A model generated the notes under the pieces. That model saw only the letters and a program-made list of their open reading frames with translations. It did no database searches and was not told where the DNA came from. Position numbers and translations under genes: made by a program. A stretch of 34,116 bases of DNA from Alphaproteobacteria bacterium (GTDB lineage Bacteria > Pseudomonadota > Alphaproteobacteria > Rs-D84 > SZUA-605), in contig QKJL01000016.1 of the NCBI GenBank assembly GCA_003250835.1, positions 1-34,116 of the forward strand, read 5' to 3'. Of the stretch, positions 25,427 through 32,088 are shown piece after piece; the stretch's first letter is position 1; each line of letters opens with the position of its first letter.

Positions 25427-25460
25427 AAAAAAGACGGCTACCCCCAGTGGGATAACCGCC
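25427..25460 (-). terminator. Terminator of array paralogue B
   Basis: A 12-bp stem with a few G-T pairs, GGCGGTTATCCC/GGGGTAGCCGTC, loop ACTG, followed by TTTTTT on the minus strand. Confidence 0.93.
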
Positions 25461-25465
25461 TTAAA

Positions 25466-25852
25466 TTACATTTTCGATCGTACAATAATCGAATTGACTG
25501 ATAACTCGATTTTAAACCGACTAGTATAGTTCGGTGAATTCTTCGAATAATCAGTTACACTTAATGTTTTGTCACCAGGAATACTAAAAGAAATTCCGGG
25601 GAAAGGGCTACGTAAAAAGGCAAACATGAGTAATTCTATACCCGGATGCTTAAGGATGTTTTCATACTCAGCCTTTAATAGTGTCAACAAATAATCCAGA
25701 GCTTTTAAAACCGGATCTTCTTCGGTTAAGTTCATTTTAAACGAAGGATCCAAACAATTTAAGAATTGTTTTTCAATGTCCTCAAATGAATTAGGATATG
25801 CTTCAAAAGAATCATACTGTGTGACGATTGTAGATAAAAGATTTTTAATCAT
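25466..25852 (-). CDS. Array paralogue B, 128 aa, function unknown
   Basis: I start at the ATG at 25852 because the promoter lies just upstream; the ORF-track start 74 codons earlier runs through that promoter and the terminator of gene C. The product has a helical N-terminal part, LTEEDPVLKALDYLLTLL (about residues 42-59), a hydrophobic GIELLMFAFLRS helix and a beta-rich tail with ISFSIPGDKTLSV. These line up in order with genes A and C, though identity is low. No motif for a known enzyme was seen. SD-less leader CTAAAAATTATTCTTATG. Confidence 0.72.
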   Translation of the reverse strand: MIKNLLSTIVTQYDSFEAYPNSFEDIEKQFLNCLDPSFKMNLTEEDPVLKALDYLLTLLKAEYENILKHPGIELLMFAFLRSPFPGISFSIPGDKTLSVTDYSKNSPNYTSRFKIELSVNSIIVRSKM

Positions 25853-25880
25853 AAGAATAATTTTTAGTTCAACAGCGTTG

Positions 25881-25908
25881 AATCTATCACAGATTTCAGA
25901 TTTGTCAA
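25881..25908 (-). promoter_or_regulatory. Promoter of array paralogue B
   Basis: Minus strand TTGACA (25903-25908), 16-bp spacer, TAGATT (25881-25886); a near copy of the promoter of gene A. Confidence 0.72.
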
Positions 25909-25922
25909 TATAGTGAAAAAAG

Positions 25923-25950
25923 CTAAAAAAAAGCCCCGCAAAGGGGACTT
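25923..25950 (-). terminator. Terminator of array paralogue C
   Basis: Minus strand hairpin AGTCCCC-TTTGC-GGGGCT with a one-base bulge, followed by a T-run. Confidence 0.85.
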
Positions 25951-25964
25951 TTAATGTCTTTTTT

Positions 25965-26333
25965 TTAAGCACTTTGAATGGGTTCAGAGGCAAGATCCAC
26001 ATGATAAACATTGGGCTCCCCCTTTGACTTCGTTTTGTACACATACAACTTTTTCTTGATATCGGGAATAGCAAGAGAAAGAAAAGTATTCTCGGAAAGC
26101 AAATAAGCCAACAGGATAATGGGCAAGGATTTGTATACCTCCATCCAGGGATGCATAGGAATAACTTTCTGTAATAAACCTCTCAAAACGTCCATCACAT
26201 GCTCATCAGGCTTAATCAGGTTGATAATATCCTGATTTAAAACAGCGTTTACATATTCTACTTCCGTCGGCGTAGACGTAGGATCCGTGATAAAATCCCT
26301 ATACTGCTGTGCAATGTTAACGGTACTTATCAT
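25965..26333 (-). CDS. Array paralogue C, 122 aa, function unknown
   Basis: I start at the ATG at 26333; the longer ORF reads through the promoter. The protein has IKPDEHVMDVLRGLLQKV, then KSLPIILLAYLLSENTFLSL and IPDIKKKLYVY. Together these match the A and B layout best and give the shared pattern (L/I)xxDxxVLxxLxxLLxK ... LPxxLLAxLLS. No signal peptide or known family. Leader: CTAAAAATTAAATATACGATTATG, sharing GTT(A/G)AACTAAAAATTA with gene B. No Shine-Dalgarno. Confidence 0.7.
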   Translation of the reverse strand: MISTVNIAQQYRDFITDPTSTPTEVEYVNAVLNQDIINLIKPDEHVMDVLRGLLQKVIPMHPWMEVYKSLPIILLAYLLSENTFLSLAIPDIKKKLYVYKTKSKGEPNVYHVDLASEPIQSA

Positions 26334-26368
26334 AATCGTATATTTAATTTTTAGTTTAACGCCCCACC

Positions 26369-26396
26369 ACCATACCACATATTCCCAATCTGTCAA
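26369..26396 (-). promoter_or_regulatory. Promoter of array paralogue C
   Basis: Minus strand TTGACA (26391-26396), 16-bp spacer, TATGGT (26369-26374). Confidence 0.6.
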
Positions 26397-26403
26397 ATGA
26401 TAT

Positions 26404-26431
26404 AAAAAAACGCCTCAGTCTAAGGCGTTCT
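26404..26431 (-). terminator. Terminator of lepA
   Basis: The stem AACGCCT/AGGCGTT with a 7-base loop and T-runs on both sides, between lepA and gene C. Confidence 0.88.
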
Positions 26432-26435
26432 TTTT

Positions 26436-28232
26436 TTAATCATCTCCGGATTTAAGCGCATTGATAAAGGCGGATTGTGGAATTTCCACTTTACCGAATT
26501 GACGCATCTTTTTCTTACCCTTCTTTTGCTTTTCCAGCAATTTCTTTTTACGACTGATGTCCCCACCGTAACATTTCGCAGTCACGTCTTTACGGAACGC
26601 AGCAATCGTTTCACGGGCAATCACTTTACCCCCGATCGCAGCCTGGATCGGAATTTTAAATTGGTGCTTTGGAATCAATTCTTTTAATCGTTCACAGATC
26701 TTACGCCCTTTGGCTTCGGCATGGCTACGATGCGCCATAAACGCCAACGCATCCACAGGCTCTTCATTAATCAAAATGCCAACCTTTACCAAATCTGAAC
26801 GTACATATTCCGCCAATTCATAATCAAACGACGCATACCCTTGGGTATAAGATTTCAACTTATCATAAAAATCAAAAACGATTTCATTCAATGGTAATTT
26901 GTAAACCACCATCGCACGATTCCCAACATAGGTCAGATTTTCTTGCACACCACGACGTTCAGTACACAATTCCAAAACCTTACCTAAATATTCATCTGGC
27001 AACATGATTGTTGCTTTTACCATTGGTTCTTCCATGTAATCAATCAAGGTCGGATCCGGTAAATCGGCTGGGTTATGAATAACTTCCATCGTGCCGTTTT
27101 TGTAATACACTTGATAGGCCACAGAAGGCGCCGTATTAATCAAATCAAGATCAAACTCACGACTCAAACGTTCTTGGATAATTTCCATATGCAATAAACC
27201 AAGGAACCCACAACGTACCCCAAATCCAAGAGCAGCTGAATTTTCAGGCTCATGCGTAAAACTCGCATCATTTAATGACAAACGTGCCACCGCATCTTTT
27301 AATAATGGGTAATCAGAAGTATCCACAGGGAACAATGATGAGAATACCACAGGCACAGAAGGTTTAAACCCAGATAAAGGTTCAGACGCTGGTTTATTCA
27401 ACAGAGTAATCGTATCCCCAATTTTACAATCAGATACGTTTTTCATCCCAGTCATGATAAAACCAATTTGCCCAGCTTTCAGTTCTTTTGTATCTTTCAT
27501 AGACGGTGAGAAAATCCCAAGGCGATCAATTTTATAACTCGCCCCAGCCGCCATCATTTTAATGGTATCACCTTTTTTCAGTGTCCCATCCATTAAACGA
27601 ACGAGGGTGATAATCCCTTGGTAAGTGTCATACCAACTGTCCACAAGCAATGCTTTCAACGGAGCATCTTCATCCCCAGTTGGCGCAGGTAAGCGTGTGA
27701 CAATGGCTTCGAGAATTTCTTCAATACCAATCCCAGCTTTCGCACTGGCCAGAACTGCTTCACTGGCATCAATTCCGATAACGTCTTCGATTTGTTGTCT
27801 CACACGTTCAGGATCCGCCGCTGGTAAATCAACTTTATTGAGAACGGGAATAATTTCATGATTGTTTTCCATCGCCAAATATACATTAGCAAGGGTCTGA
27901 GCTTCCACACCTTGGGCAGCATCTACAACCAACAATGATCCTTCACACGCAGCAAGTGAACGCGACACTTCATAAGTGAAGTCCACATGACCAGGTGTAT
28001 CCAAAAGATTCAGGGTATAAGTTTCCCCATCCTTGGCGTTATAAGTTAATTGAACTGTCTGAGCTTTGATCGTAATTCCACGTTCACGCTCAATATCCAT
28101 ATTGTCTAATAACTGATCCTGCATATCGCGTTGTTCTACCGCACCGCAATATTGAATCAAACGGTCCGCCAAAGTAGACTTACCGTGGTCGATATGAGCA
28201 ATAATTGAAAAATTTCGTATATTCTTTTGCAT
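26436..28232 (-). CDS. lepA: Elongation factor 4 (LepA)
   Basis: LepA is a ribosome-binding GTPase related to EF-G, implicated in back-translocation or initiation and subunit biogenesis. From the ATG at 28232 the protein has 598 aa (family 596-604). Motifs are [13 protein letters not shown] (G1), [10 protein letters not shown] (G2), DTPGHVDF (G3), NKVD (G4), and the LepA-specific C-terminus with [19 protein letters not shown] and [13 protein letters not shown]. The ORF-track TTG start adds 12 unconserved residues. No clear Shine-Dalgarno precedes the ATG. Confidence 0.97.
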   Translation of the reverse strand: MQKNIRNFSIIAHIDHGKSTLADRLIQYCGAVEQRDMQDQLLDNMDIERERGITIKAQTVQLTYNAKDGETYTLNLLDTPGHVDFTYEVSRSLAACEGSLLVVDAAQGVEAQTLANVYLAMENNHEIIPVLNKVDLPAADPERVRQQIEDVIGIDASEAVLASAKAGIGIEEILEAIVTRLPAPTGDEDAPLKALLVDSWYDTYQGIITLVRLMDGTLKKGDTIKMMAAGASYKIDRLGIFSPSMKDTKELKAGQIGFIMTGMKNVSDCKIGDTITLLNKPASEPLSGFKPSVPVVFSSLFPVDTSDYPLLKDAVARLSLNDASFTHEPENSAALGFGVRCGFLGLLHMEIIQERLSREFDLDLINTAPSVAYQVYYKNGTMEVIHNPADLPDPTLIDYMEEPMVKATIMLPDEYLGKVLELCTERRGVQENLTYVGNRAMVVYKLPLNEIVFDFYDKLKSYTQGYASFDYELAEYVRSDLVKVGILINEEPVDALAFMAHRSHAEAKGRKICERLKELIPKHQFKIPIQAAIGGKVIARETIAAFRKDVTAKCYGGDISRKKKLLEKQKKGKKKMRQFGKVEIPQSAFINALKSGDD

Positions 28233-28283
28233 AGCCGAAAATGTATCAAAGAATTTATAAAGATGCAACGAAAATCGAAACGA

Positions 28284-28311
28284 TTGACAGGTTAAAAATA
28301 ATAGCTATAAT
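28284..28311 (+). promoter_or_regulatory. Perfect consensus promoter of a short transcript
   Basis: TTGACA (28284-28289) and TATAAT (28306-28311), both exact, spaced 16 bp. It points away from lepA into a segment that ends at the 28461-28489 terminator, giving a transcript of about 170 nt. Confidence 0.8.
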
Positions 28312-28345
28312 CGCGCATCGAAATTTAAAATTATACAGTATTATT

Positions 28346-28459
28346 ATGCTATTAAAATTACAAATCCGACTGAGAAAAATGAAGTTTGAAACAAAATTTG
28401 GAATGATAATGTGTCTATTGGCGGGAACAGCCTTAGTATGTGTTATGATATTTTTGTAA
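28346..28459 (+). CDS. Putative 37-aa single-helix membrane protein
   Basis: The ATG at 28346 gives MLLKLQIRLRKMKFETKFG followed by one hydrophobic helix, MIMCLLAGTALVCVMIFL, to the stop. The N-terminus is strongly basic, as expected for a small inner-membrane protein with its C-terminus outside or in the membrane. There is no Shine-Dalgarno. TTTAAAATTATAC and ATTATTATG precede the start, like the other SD-less leaders in the window. The ORF-track start at 28241 lies upstream of the promoter and is rejected. The transcript could instead be a small RNA; an ATG further in (28380) is another possible start. Confidence 0.5.
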   Translation: MLLKLQIRLRKMKFETKFGMIMCLLAGTALVCVMIFL

Positions 28460-28460
28460 A

Positions 28461-28489
28461 AAAAAGCGGGGTTAATCCCCGCTTTTTTT
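28461..28489. terminator. Bidirectional terminator
   Basis: AAAAGCGGGG-TTAAT-CCCCGCTTTT with A- and T-runs, between the 37-aa ORF and the convergent three-gene membrane-protein operon. Confidence 0.93.
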
Positions 28490-28694
28490 AATCAGTTAAA
28501 AAAGTAATAATTGGTCGAATAACAGCCAATACAAAAATACCAAGATAAATGAGTGGATCGACAGTTGTTAAATCAGACCAAACAGTCGCGAGAAAAAGAC
28601 CAGCAGCCAACCCATAGATTTCAGTACAAGCCACATCTTTCCAATCATATTTTTTAATTTTTTTATTCATCCAATTCAATAATCCAATACTCAT
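28488..28694 (-). CDS. Small membrane protein, tandem paralogue 3
   Basis: This 68-aa protein has two hydrophobic segments (about 24-40 and 46-66) after an amphipathic, Lys-rich start. It shares with the next two upstream genes the pattern W-(K/Y/-)D(I/V) near residue 18, a GLFLA-type helix, a short acidic turn, Y then a second helix with a late Pro. Strong AAGGAG site. Starts 1 base after the preceding gene. Family not recognised. Confidence 0.75.
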   Translation of the reverse strand: MSIGLLNWMNKKIKKYDWKDVACTEIYGLAAGLFLATVWSDLTTVDPLIYLGIFVLAVIRPIITFLTD

Positions 28695-28695
28695 A

Positions 28696-28914
28696 TTAAT
28701 CTCCTTGTTTTAATAAAACTTTATAACAAACAGGCATCGCAAATACGATTGCTAAAATTAAATACCAAGCAAGATCATAAGCTAAAAGTGTTTCCGGGAA
28801 TAATCGAGCAAGAAAAAGTGTTGCAAAAAAAGCAGCAAGTTTTGTAAAGGTGATATCCCAAAGATTAAATAAAGTAACCTTTTCTTTTCCCCATCTGATA
28901 AGTGCGTTAACCAT
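28696..28914 (-). CDS. Small membrane protein, tandem paralogue 2
   Basis: This 72-aa protein has the same layout as its neighbours: basic start, LWDITFTKLAAFFATLFLAR helix, FPETLLAYDLAWY turn, second helix with Pro, short polar end. An AAGGGAG site lies 7 bases before the ATG. It is the middle gene of an operon of three, 11 bases after the first. Confidence 0.78.
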   Translation of the reverse strand: MVNALIRWGKEKVTLFNLWDITFTKLAAFFATLFLARLFPETLLAYDLAWYLILAIVFAMPVCYKVLLKQGD

Positions 28915-28925
28915 TTTAAACTCCC

Positions 28926-29144
28926 TTATTTCTTTTTACGAAAATAAAATCCATACACTGGAAGTATAGTAGCAATTATAAAGATAATGAAATAGGTTGT
29001 TGGTTCAACTGACCAAATAGTATTTGGAAACATTAATGCCAACCAAAATGCAAATGCGAGCATAGAAATTTTCAAAGAAGAAATATCATACCAGCGCATA
29101 TATTGCATACGTTTATCAAGAAATTTTAAAAAAGACTTTATCAT
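28926..29144 (-). CDS. Small membrane protein, tandem paralogue 1
   Basis: This 72-aa protein begins the three-gene operon. It has a basic N-terminus with KFLDKRMQYMRWYDISSLK, a first helix MLAFAFWLALMF, a turn with the PNTIWSVEP motif, a second helix with a late Pro, and a C-terminal RKKK. The basic ends suggest both termini lie in the cytoplasm. Very strong AAAGGGAGG site and a good promoter. Function unknown. Confidence 0.78.
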   Translation of the reverse strand: MIKSFLKFLDKRMQYMRWYDISSLKISMLAFAFWLALMFPNTIWSVEPTTYFIIFIIATILPVYGFYFRKKK

Positions 29145-29176
29145 TGGGACCTCCCTTTAAATTAAAGAATAATCTA

Positions 29177-29205
29177 ATTATATCAGATTCGTTTTCCATT
29201 TGCAA
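29177..29205 (-). promoter_or_regulatory. Promoter of the three-gene membrane-protein operon
   Basis: Minus strand TTGCAA (29200-29205), 17-bp spacer, perfect TATAAT (29177-29182), about 33 bases before the first start codon. Confidence 0.7.
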
Positions 29206-29214
29206 AAGGATAGA

Positions 29215-29240
29215 AAAAATCCCCCATGTGGGAGATATTT
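29215..29240 (-). terminator. Terminator of tRNA-Leu
   Basis: Minus strand hairpin ATCTCCC-ACAT-GGGGGAT followed by a T-run. Confidence 0.82.
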
Positions 29241-29246
29241 AAAAGA

Positions 29247-29332
29247 TGGTGGGAATGGGGAGAATCGAACTCCCACTTCCAAAGGAAATCAGATTTTGAG
29301 TCTGACGCGTCTACCAGTTCCGCCACATTCCC
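29247..29332 (-). tRNA. tRNA-Leu(CAA)
   Basis: A class II tRNA on the minus strand: acceptor GGGAATG/CATTCCC, anticodon stem TCAGA/TCTGA with loop CTCAAAA (anticodon CAA), long variable arm TTTCCTTTGGAAGT, T loop TTCGATT, CCA encoded. Confidence 0.97.
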
Positions 29333-29351
29333 ATCTTGTAATGTGAGGATC

Positions 29352-29379
29352 AGTATAATCCCGAATTTTATTTTTTCAA
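29352..29379 (-). promoter_or_regulatory. Promoter of tRNA-Leu
   Basis: Minus strand TTGAAA (29374-29379), 16-bp spacer, TATACT (29352-29357). The rest of the gap up to 29516 shows nothing else clear. Confidence 0.65.
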
Positions 29380-29516
29380 GTACTTTTTTTGAAAAAGTAA
29401 AAAAACAGAATAAGGGACGATAATTCAGGAAATACATAAATAAAAAAGAGACTGTTTTCCTAAGATATGACAAGTGAAAAAAGACATTGCTAAAGTAAAA
29501 AGAAAGAGGTGTTGAA

Positions 29517-29795
29517 ATGCAGGTTATTATTTGTCCGTATTGCCGTCATACAGACATGGATGATGGATTATCTCTTAAACGTAATAAATGGGTTGCGTTA
29601 ATTTTATCTCTCTTATTAGGCTTATTAGGAGCACATCGTTTTTACATGGGGCATCGTCGCGAAGGCATGTTCATTTTCTTTTTAAGTATTTCTTTGATCG
29701 GATTATTAATCACTGTACCATGGGTGATATGTGATTCTTTACATCTATTATTAATATCGAATAAAACCTTCAAAGAATACGCGTGTCATTGCTAA
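29517..29795 (+). CDS. TM2-domain protein with cysteine-containing ends
   Basis: This 92-aa protein has an N-terminal CPYC pair (a half zinc ribbon), then the TM2 domain: NKWVALILSLLLGLLGAHRF, YMGHRREGM, and a second helix ending VPWVICDSLHLLL. The motif GAHRFYMG and the Trp/Asp in the second helix define the family, whose role in bacteria is mostly unknown. The C-terminus ends CHC, so two Cys pairs could bind one metal across both cytoplasmic ends. AGAGGTG precedes the start. Confidence 0.9.
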   Translation: MQVIICPYCRHTDMDDGLSLKRNKWVALILSLLLGLLGAHRFYMGHRREGMFIFFLSISLIGLLITVPWVICDSLHLLLISNKTFKEYACHC

Positions 29796-29820
29796 AAAAA
29801 ATAGGCACCAAAGGCACCTA
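29793..29820 (-). terminator. Strand-specific terminator of the degenerate ACP gene
   Basis: On the minus strand TAGGTGCC-TTT-GGTGCCTA folds fully with two G-U pairs and is followed by eight T. On the plus strand the same positions become C-A and A-C mismatches, so it should work only for the minus-strand gene. Confidence 0.75.
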
Positions 29821-29833
29821 AAATTTTTTTAAA

Positions 29834-30103
29834 TTAAGCTGCTGAAACAGCTGTCAGATCATTAATGATTTTCAAAAGTGATGAAACATGTGTGACATCT
29901 TTGGGAAAAACATCACTAATGTTAACATTAAAAGCTTTCTCGCAATCGACAATAATAAACATGATCCCAAGTGGTCCAAGATCTAAATCATCTTGAAAAT
30001 GAGTCTCAGGAGTAATGTTCTTTTTTTGACGAGTATGTTCCCGAATAATTCGTTGAATTATTTCGAAGATGTCTGCGGGTTCATGGGGTAAGTTTTGCAT
30101 CAT
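29834..30103 (-). CDS. Acyl-carrier-protein-like protein lacking the carrier serine
   Basis: This 89-aa protein has the four-helix ACP pattern, with THFQDDLDLGPLGIMFIIVD where a carrier has D-S-L at the start of helix 2. The Ser that takes 4'-phosphopantetheine is replaced by Pro (GPL), so it cannot be modified in the usual way. The remaining pattern (CEKAFNVNISD, VSSLLKIINDL) is ACP-like. It lies just downstream of an ACP gene with an intact motif, each with its own promoter and terminator. It may be a non-carrier scaffold or a decaying copy. SD-less leader. Confidence 0.75.
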   Translation of the reverse strand: MMQNLPHEPADIFEIIQRIIREHTRQKKNITPETHFQDDLDLGPLGIMFIIVDCEKAFNVNISDVFPKDVTHVSSLLKIINDLTAVSAA

Positions 30104-30137
30104 AATAATGGTTTTAAAGTGTAAGATTATATAAATA

Positions 30138-30165
30138 TTTATATTCTCTTTTAAAAAAGAGTCAA
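30138..30165 (-). promoter_or_regulatory. Promoter of the degenerate ACP gene
   Basis: Minus strand TTGACT (30160-30165), 16-bp spacer, TATAAA (30138-30143). It begins CTTGACTCTTT like the promoter of the next ACP gene. Confidence 0.65.
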
Positions 30166-30170
30166 GAGTA

Positions 30171-30205
30171 AAAAAAAGCGCTCCTTTAAGGTAAGGGAGC
30201 GCTTT
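30171..30205 (-). terminator. Terminator of the intact ACP gene
   Basis: A 10-bp stem AAAGCGCTCC/GGAGCGCTTT with an 11-base loop and a T-run on the minus strand. Confidence 0.9.
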
Positions 30206-30208
30206 AAA

Positions 30209-30502
30209 TTAGATAATTGCTTTATCAACTAAGTCGACTAGGTCAAATACAAAAATTGCATTATCAATATATTCATCGGGAATACCAATTTCAAATTCTT
30301 TTTCAATTTCCATAATAACTTCAGTGATACCAAGACTGTCCAGTTCGAGATCGTCTTTAAGATGCGAGTGAATTTCAATATCACTTGCATTAATAAAAAT
30401 TTTATCCACAAGAATTGATTGTATTCTCAAGAAAATTTCCTGATTGTACTTAAGTTTTTTAATTTCTTGTTGCCTGTTGATGTAGTCGGGTGTGTCTGTC
30501 AT
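30209..30502 (-). CDS. Acyl-carrier-protein-like protein with intact DSL motif
   Basis: This 97-aa protein carries DDLELDSLGITEVIMEIEKE, with the Ser of DSL available for phosphopantetheine, followed by FEIGIPDEYIDN and a typical last helix. An N-terminal extension of about 20 residues distinguishes it from housekeeping AcpP, and it lies away from fab genes, so it is probably a specialised carrier. Substrate and partner enzymes are not in the window, apart from OlsB, which uses acyl-ACP. SD-less leader with TTAAAATTATTATTGTATG. Confidence 0.85.
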   Translation of the reverse strand: MTDTPDYINRQQEIKKLKYNQEIFLRIQSILVDKIFINASDIEIHSHLKDDLELDSLGITEVIMEIEKEFEIGIPDEYIDNAIFVFDLVDLVDKAII

Positions 30503-30538
30503 ACAATAATAATTTTAAGTTAAAAATATTTATTCAGA

Positions 30539-30566
30539 AATATAGACCAAAAGCCTAAAGAGTCAA
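30539..30566 (-). promoter_or_regulatory. Promoter of the intact ACP gene
   Basis: Minus strand TTGACT (30561-30566), 16-bp spacer, TATATT (30539-30544). Confidence 0.65.
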
Positions 30567-30570
30567 GAAA

Positions 30571-30593
30571 TAAAAAACTCCCCGAAGGGAGTT
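30571..30593 (-). terminator. UUCG-loop terminator of rho
   Basis: Minus strand AACTCCC-TTCG-GGGAGTT followed by TTTT, directly after the rho stop. Confidence 0.9.
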
Positions 30594-30598
30594 GATTA

Positions 30599-31864
30599 TT
30601 AAGATTGGTTCATAGAATTAAAGAATTCATTATTATCTTTTGTCTTCTTCATTTTATCTAATAAGAACTTCATGGCATCAACAACACCCATTGGTTCAAG
30701 GATTTTACGAAGTACCCACATTTTTTGTAAAGTAGGACCATCCACAAGAAGATCTTCTTTACGTGTTCCAGATTTTGTAATATCAATTGCCGGGAATACA
30801 CGAACATCAGATAATTTACGATCCAATACGATTTCAGAATTACCAGTTCCTTTAAATTCTTCAAAGATTACTTCATCCATACGTGATCCAGTATCGATCA
30901 ACGCAGTCGCGATAATCGTTAATGATCCACCGTTTTCAACATTACGAGCCGCCCCAAAGAAACGTTTTGGACGTTGCAATGCATTGGCATCAACACCACC
31001 CGTTAACACTTTTCCTGATGAAGGAATAACAGTGTTATACGCACGACCTAAACGTGTAATAGAATCAAGTAAGATCACAACATCTTTACCAGCTTCCACA
31101 ATACGTTTCGCTTTATTTAAAACCATTTCAGCAACTTGTACGTGACGTTGTGCAGGTTCATCAAACGTAGAACTCACTACTTCACCTTTAACACTACGTT
31201 GCATATCAGTCACTTCTTCTGGACGTTCGTCAATTAACAAAACAATCAATTCAATTTCAGGATGATTTTCAGTAATAGCATGCGCAATATTTTGAAGCAT
31301 CATTGTTTTACCAGCTTTTGGAGGAGCCACGATCAAAGAACGTTGTCCTTTTCCTTGTGGTGAAATCAAATCAATTACACGTGAAGTAATATCTCTTAAG
31401 TCATTAGACTTATCACTTAGTTCCATATTTAAATGTTCATCTGGATAAAGAGGTGTCAAAGCATCAAACGGCACACGGTGTTTTGCTTTTTTAGGATCAT
31501 CATTATTCACTTTTTCAATCTTATGACAGGCAAAATAACGTTCCCCAGATTTCGGAGGACGAACTTCCCCTTCAATATAATCTCCATTTTTAAGAGACAT
31601 TTTACGAATTTGATTTGGGCTTATATAAAGATCATCTGGTCCAGCATAATAATTCATTTCACTTGCACGTAAAAACCCAAAACCATCTGGTAAAATTTCT
31701 AAAGTTCCATCGCCTGATAATGTTTCGCCGTTATCAGCAAGTTTCTTTAAAATAGCAAAACGAAGATGTTGAGTGTCATGTTGAGAAGGATTTTCGATTT
31801 CCAGCTTTTCAGCCATATCTAAAAGTTCACTAGGTTTTTTTTGTTTAAGTTCTTTAATGTGCAT
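30599..31864 (-). CDS. rho: Transcription termination factor Rho
   Basis: Rho is a hexameric RNA-dependent helicase that ends transcription. The 421-aa protein has the N-terminal Rho domain, the cold-shock RNA-binding domain ([20 protein letters not shown]), Walker A APPKAGKT, Walker [17 protein letters not shown], and [20 protein letters not shown] (Q/R-loop region). There is no large insertion. Its own promoter is divergent from the GalU-like gene. rho near the origin is common in Alphaproteobacteria. Confidence 0.98.
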   Translation of the reverse strand: MHIKELKQKKPSELLDMAEKLEIENPSQHDTQHLRFAILKKLADNGETLSGDGTLEILPDGFGFLRASEMNYYAGPDDLYISPNQIRKMSLKNGDYIEGEVRPPKSGERYFACHKIEKVNNDDPKKAKHRVPFDALTPLYPDEHLNMELSDKSNDLRDITSRVIDLISPQGKGQRSLIVAPPKAGKTMMLQNIAHAITENHPEIELIVLLIDERPEEVTDMQRSVKGEVVSSTFDEPAQRHVQVAEMVLNKAKRIVEAGKDVVILLDSITRLGRAYNTVIPSSGKVLTGGVDANALQRPKRFFGAARNVENGGSLTIIATALIDTGSRMDEVIFEEFKGTGNSEIVLDRKLSDVRVFPAIDITKSGTRKEDLLVDGPTLQKMWVLRKILEPMGVVDAMKFLLDKMKKTKDNNEFFNSMNQS

Positions 31865-31932
31865 AAGAAGTCCTCGACTTAAGATTTATTTAATGTGATT
31901 AAAAATGAAGGATTTTTTTTAAGATACTTATA

Positions 31933-31960
31933 TTTATATACCATTTTTCAAAAAAGTCAA
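31933..31960 (-). promoter_or_regulatory. Promoter of rho
   Basis: Minus strand TTGACT (31955-31960), 16-bp spacer, TATAAA (31933-31938), about 70 bases before the start codon. Confidence 0.6.
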
Positions 31961-31975
31961 ATATTCTTTTCCGCT

Positions 31976-32004
31976 TTGACATTGAATAAAAAAAATTGTA
32001 ATAT
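31976..32004 (+). promoter_or_regulatory. Promoter of the GalU-like / recR operon
   Basis: TTGACA (31976-31981), 17-bp spacer, TAATAT (31999-32004). It is arranged back to back with the rho promoter, leaving a leader of about 75 bases. Confidence 0.6.
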
Positions 32005-32088
32005 TTTGTAATGAAATAAAATTTGTTTCAAGGAACGAAAAAAGCTATCCTAAAGAAAAGTTCATCAGATATCAAAAGGAAATAAAAC

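Noticed and set aside
25853-26074. N-terminal extension of array gene B
   Set aside because: It reads through the promoter of B and the terminator and 3' end of C in another frame; the ATG at 25852 fits the promoter and leader.
28241-28345. Upstream part of the 72-aa ORF (ORF-track start at 28241)
   Set aside because: It lies upstream of the consensus promoter at 28284-28311 and overlaps the lepA 5' region; only the 37-aa part from 28346 is kept.
29183-29473. 96-aa minus-strand ORF and the 65-aa plus-strand ORF over tRNA-Leu
   Set aside because: Both run through the tRNA gene and its terminator and promoter; no protein features.
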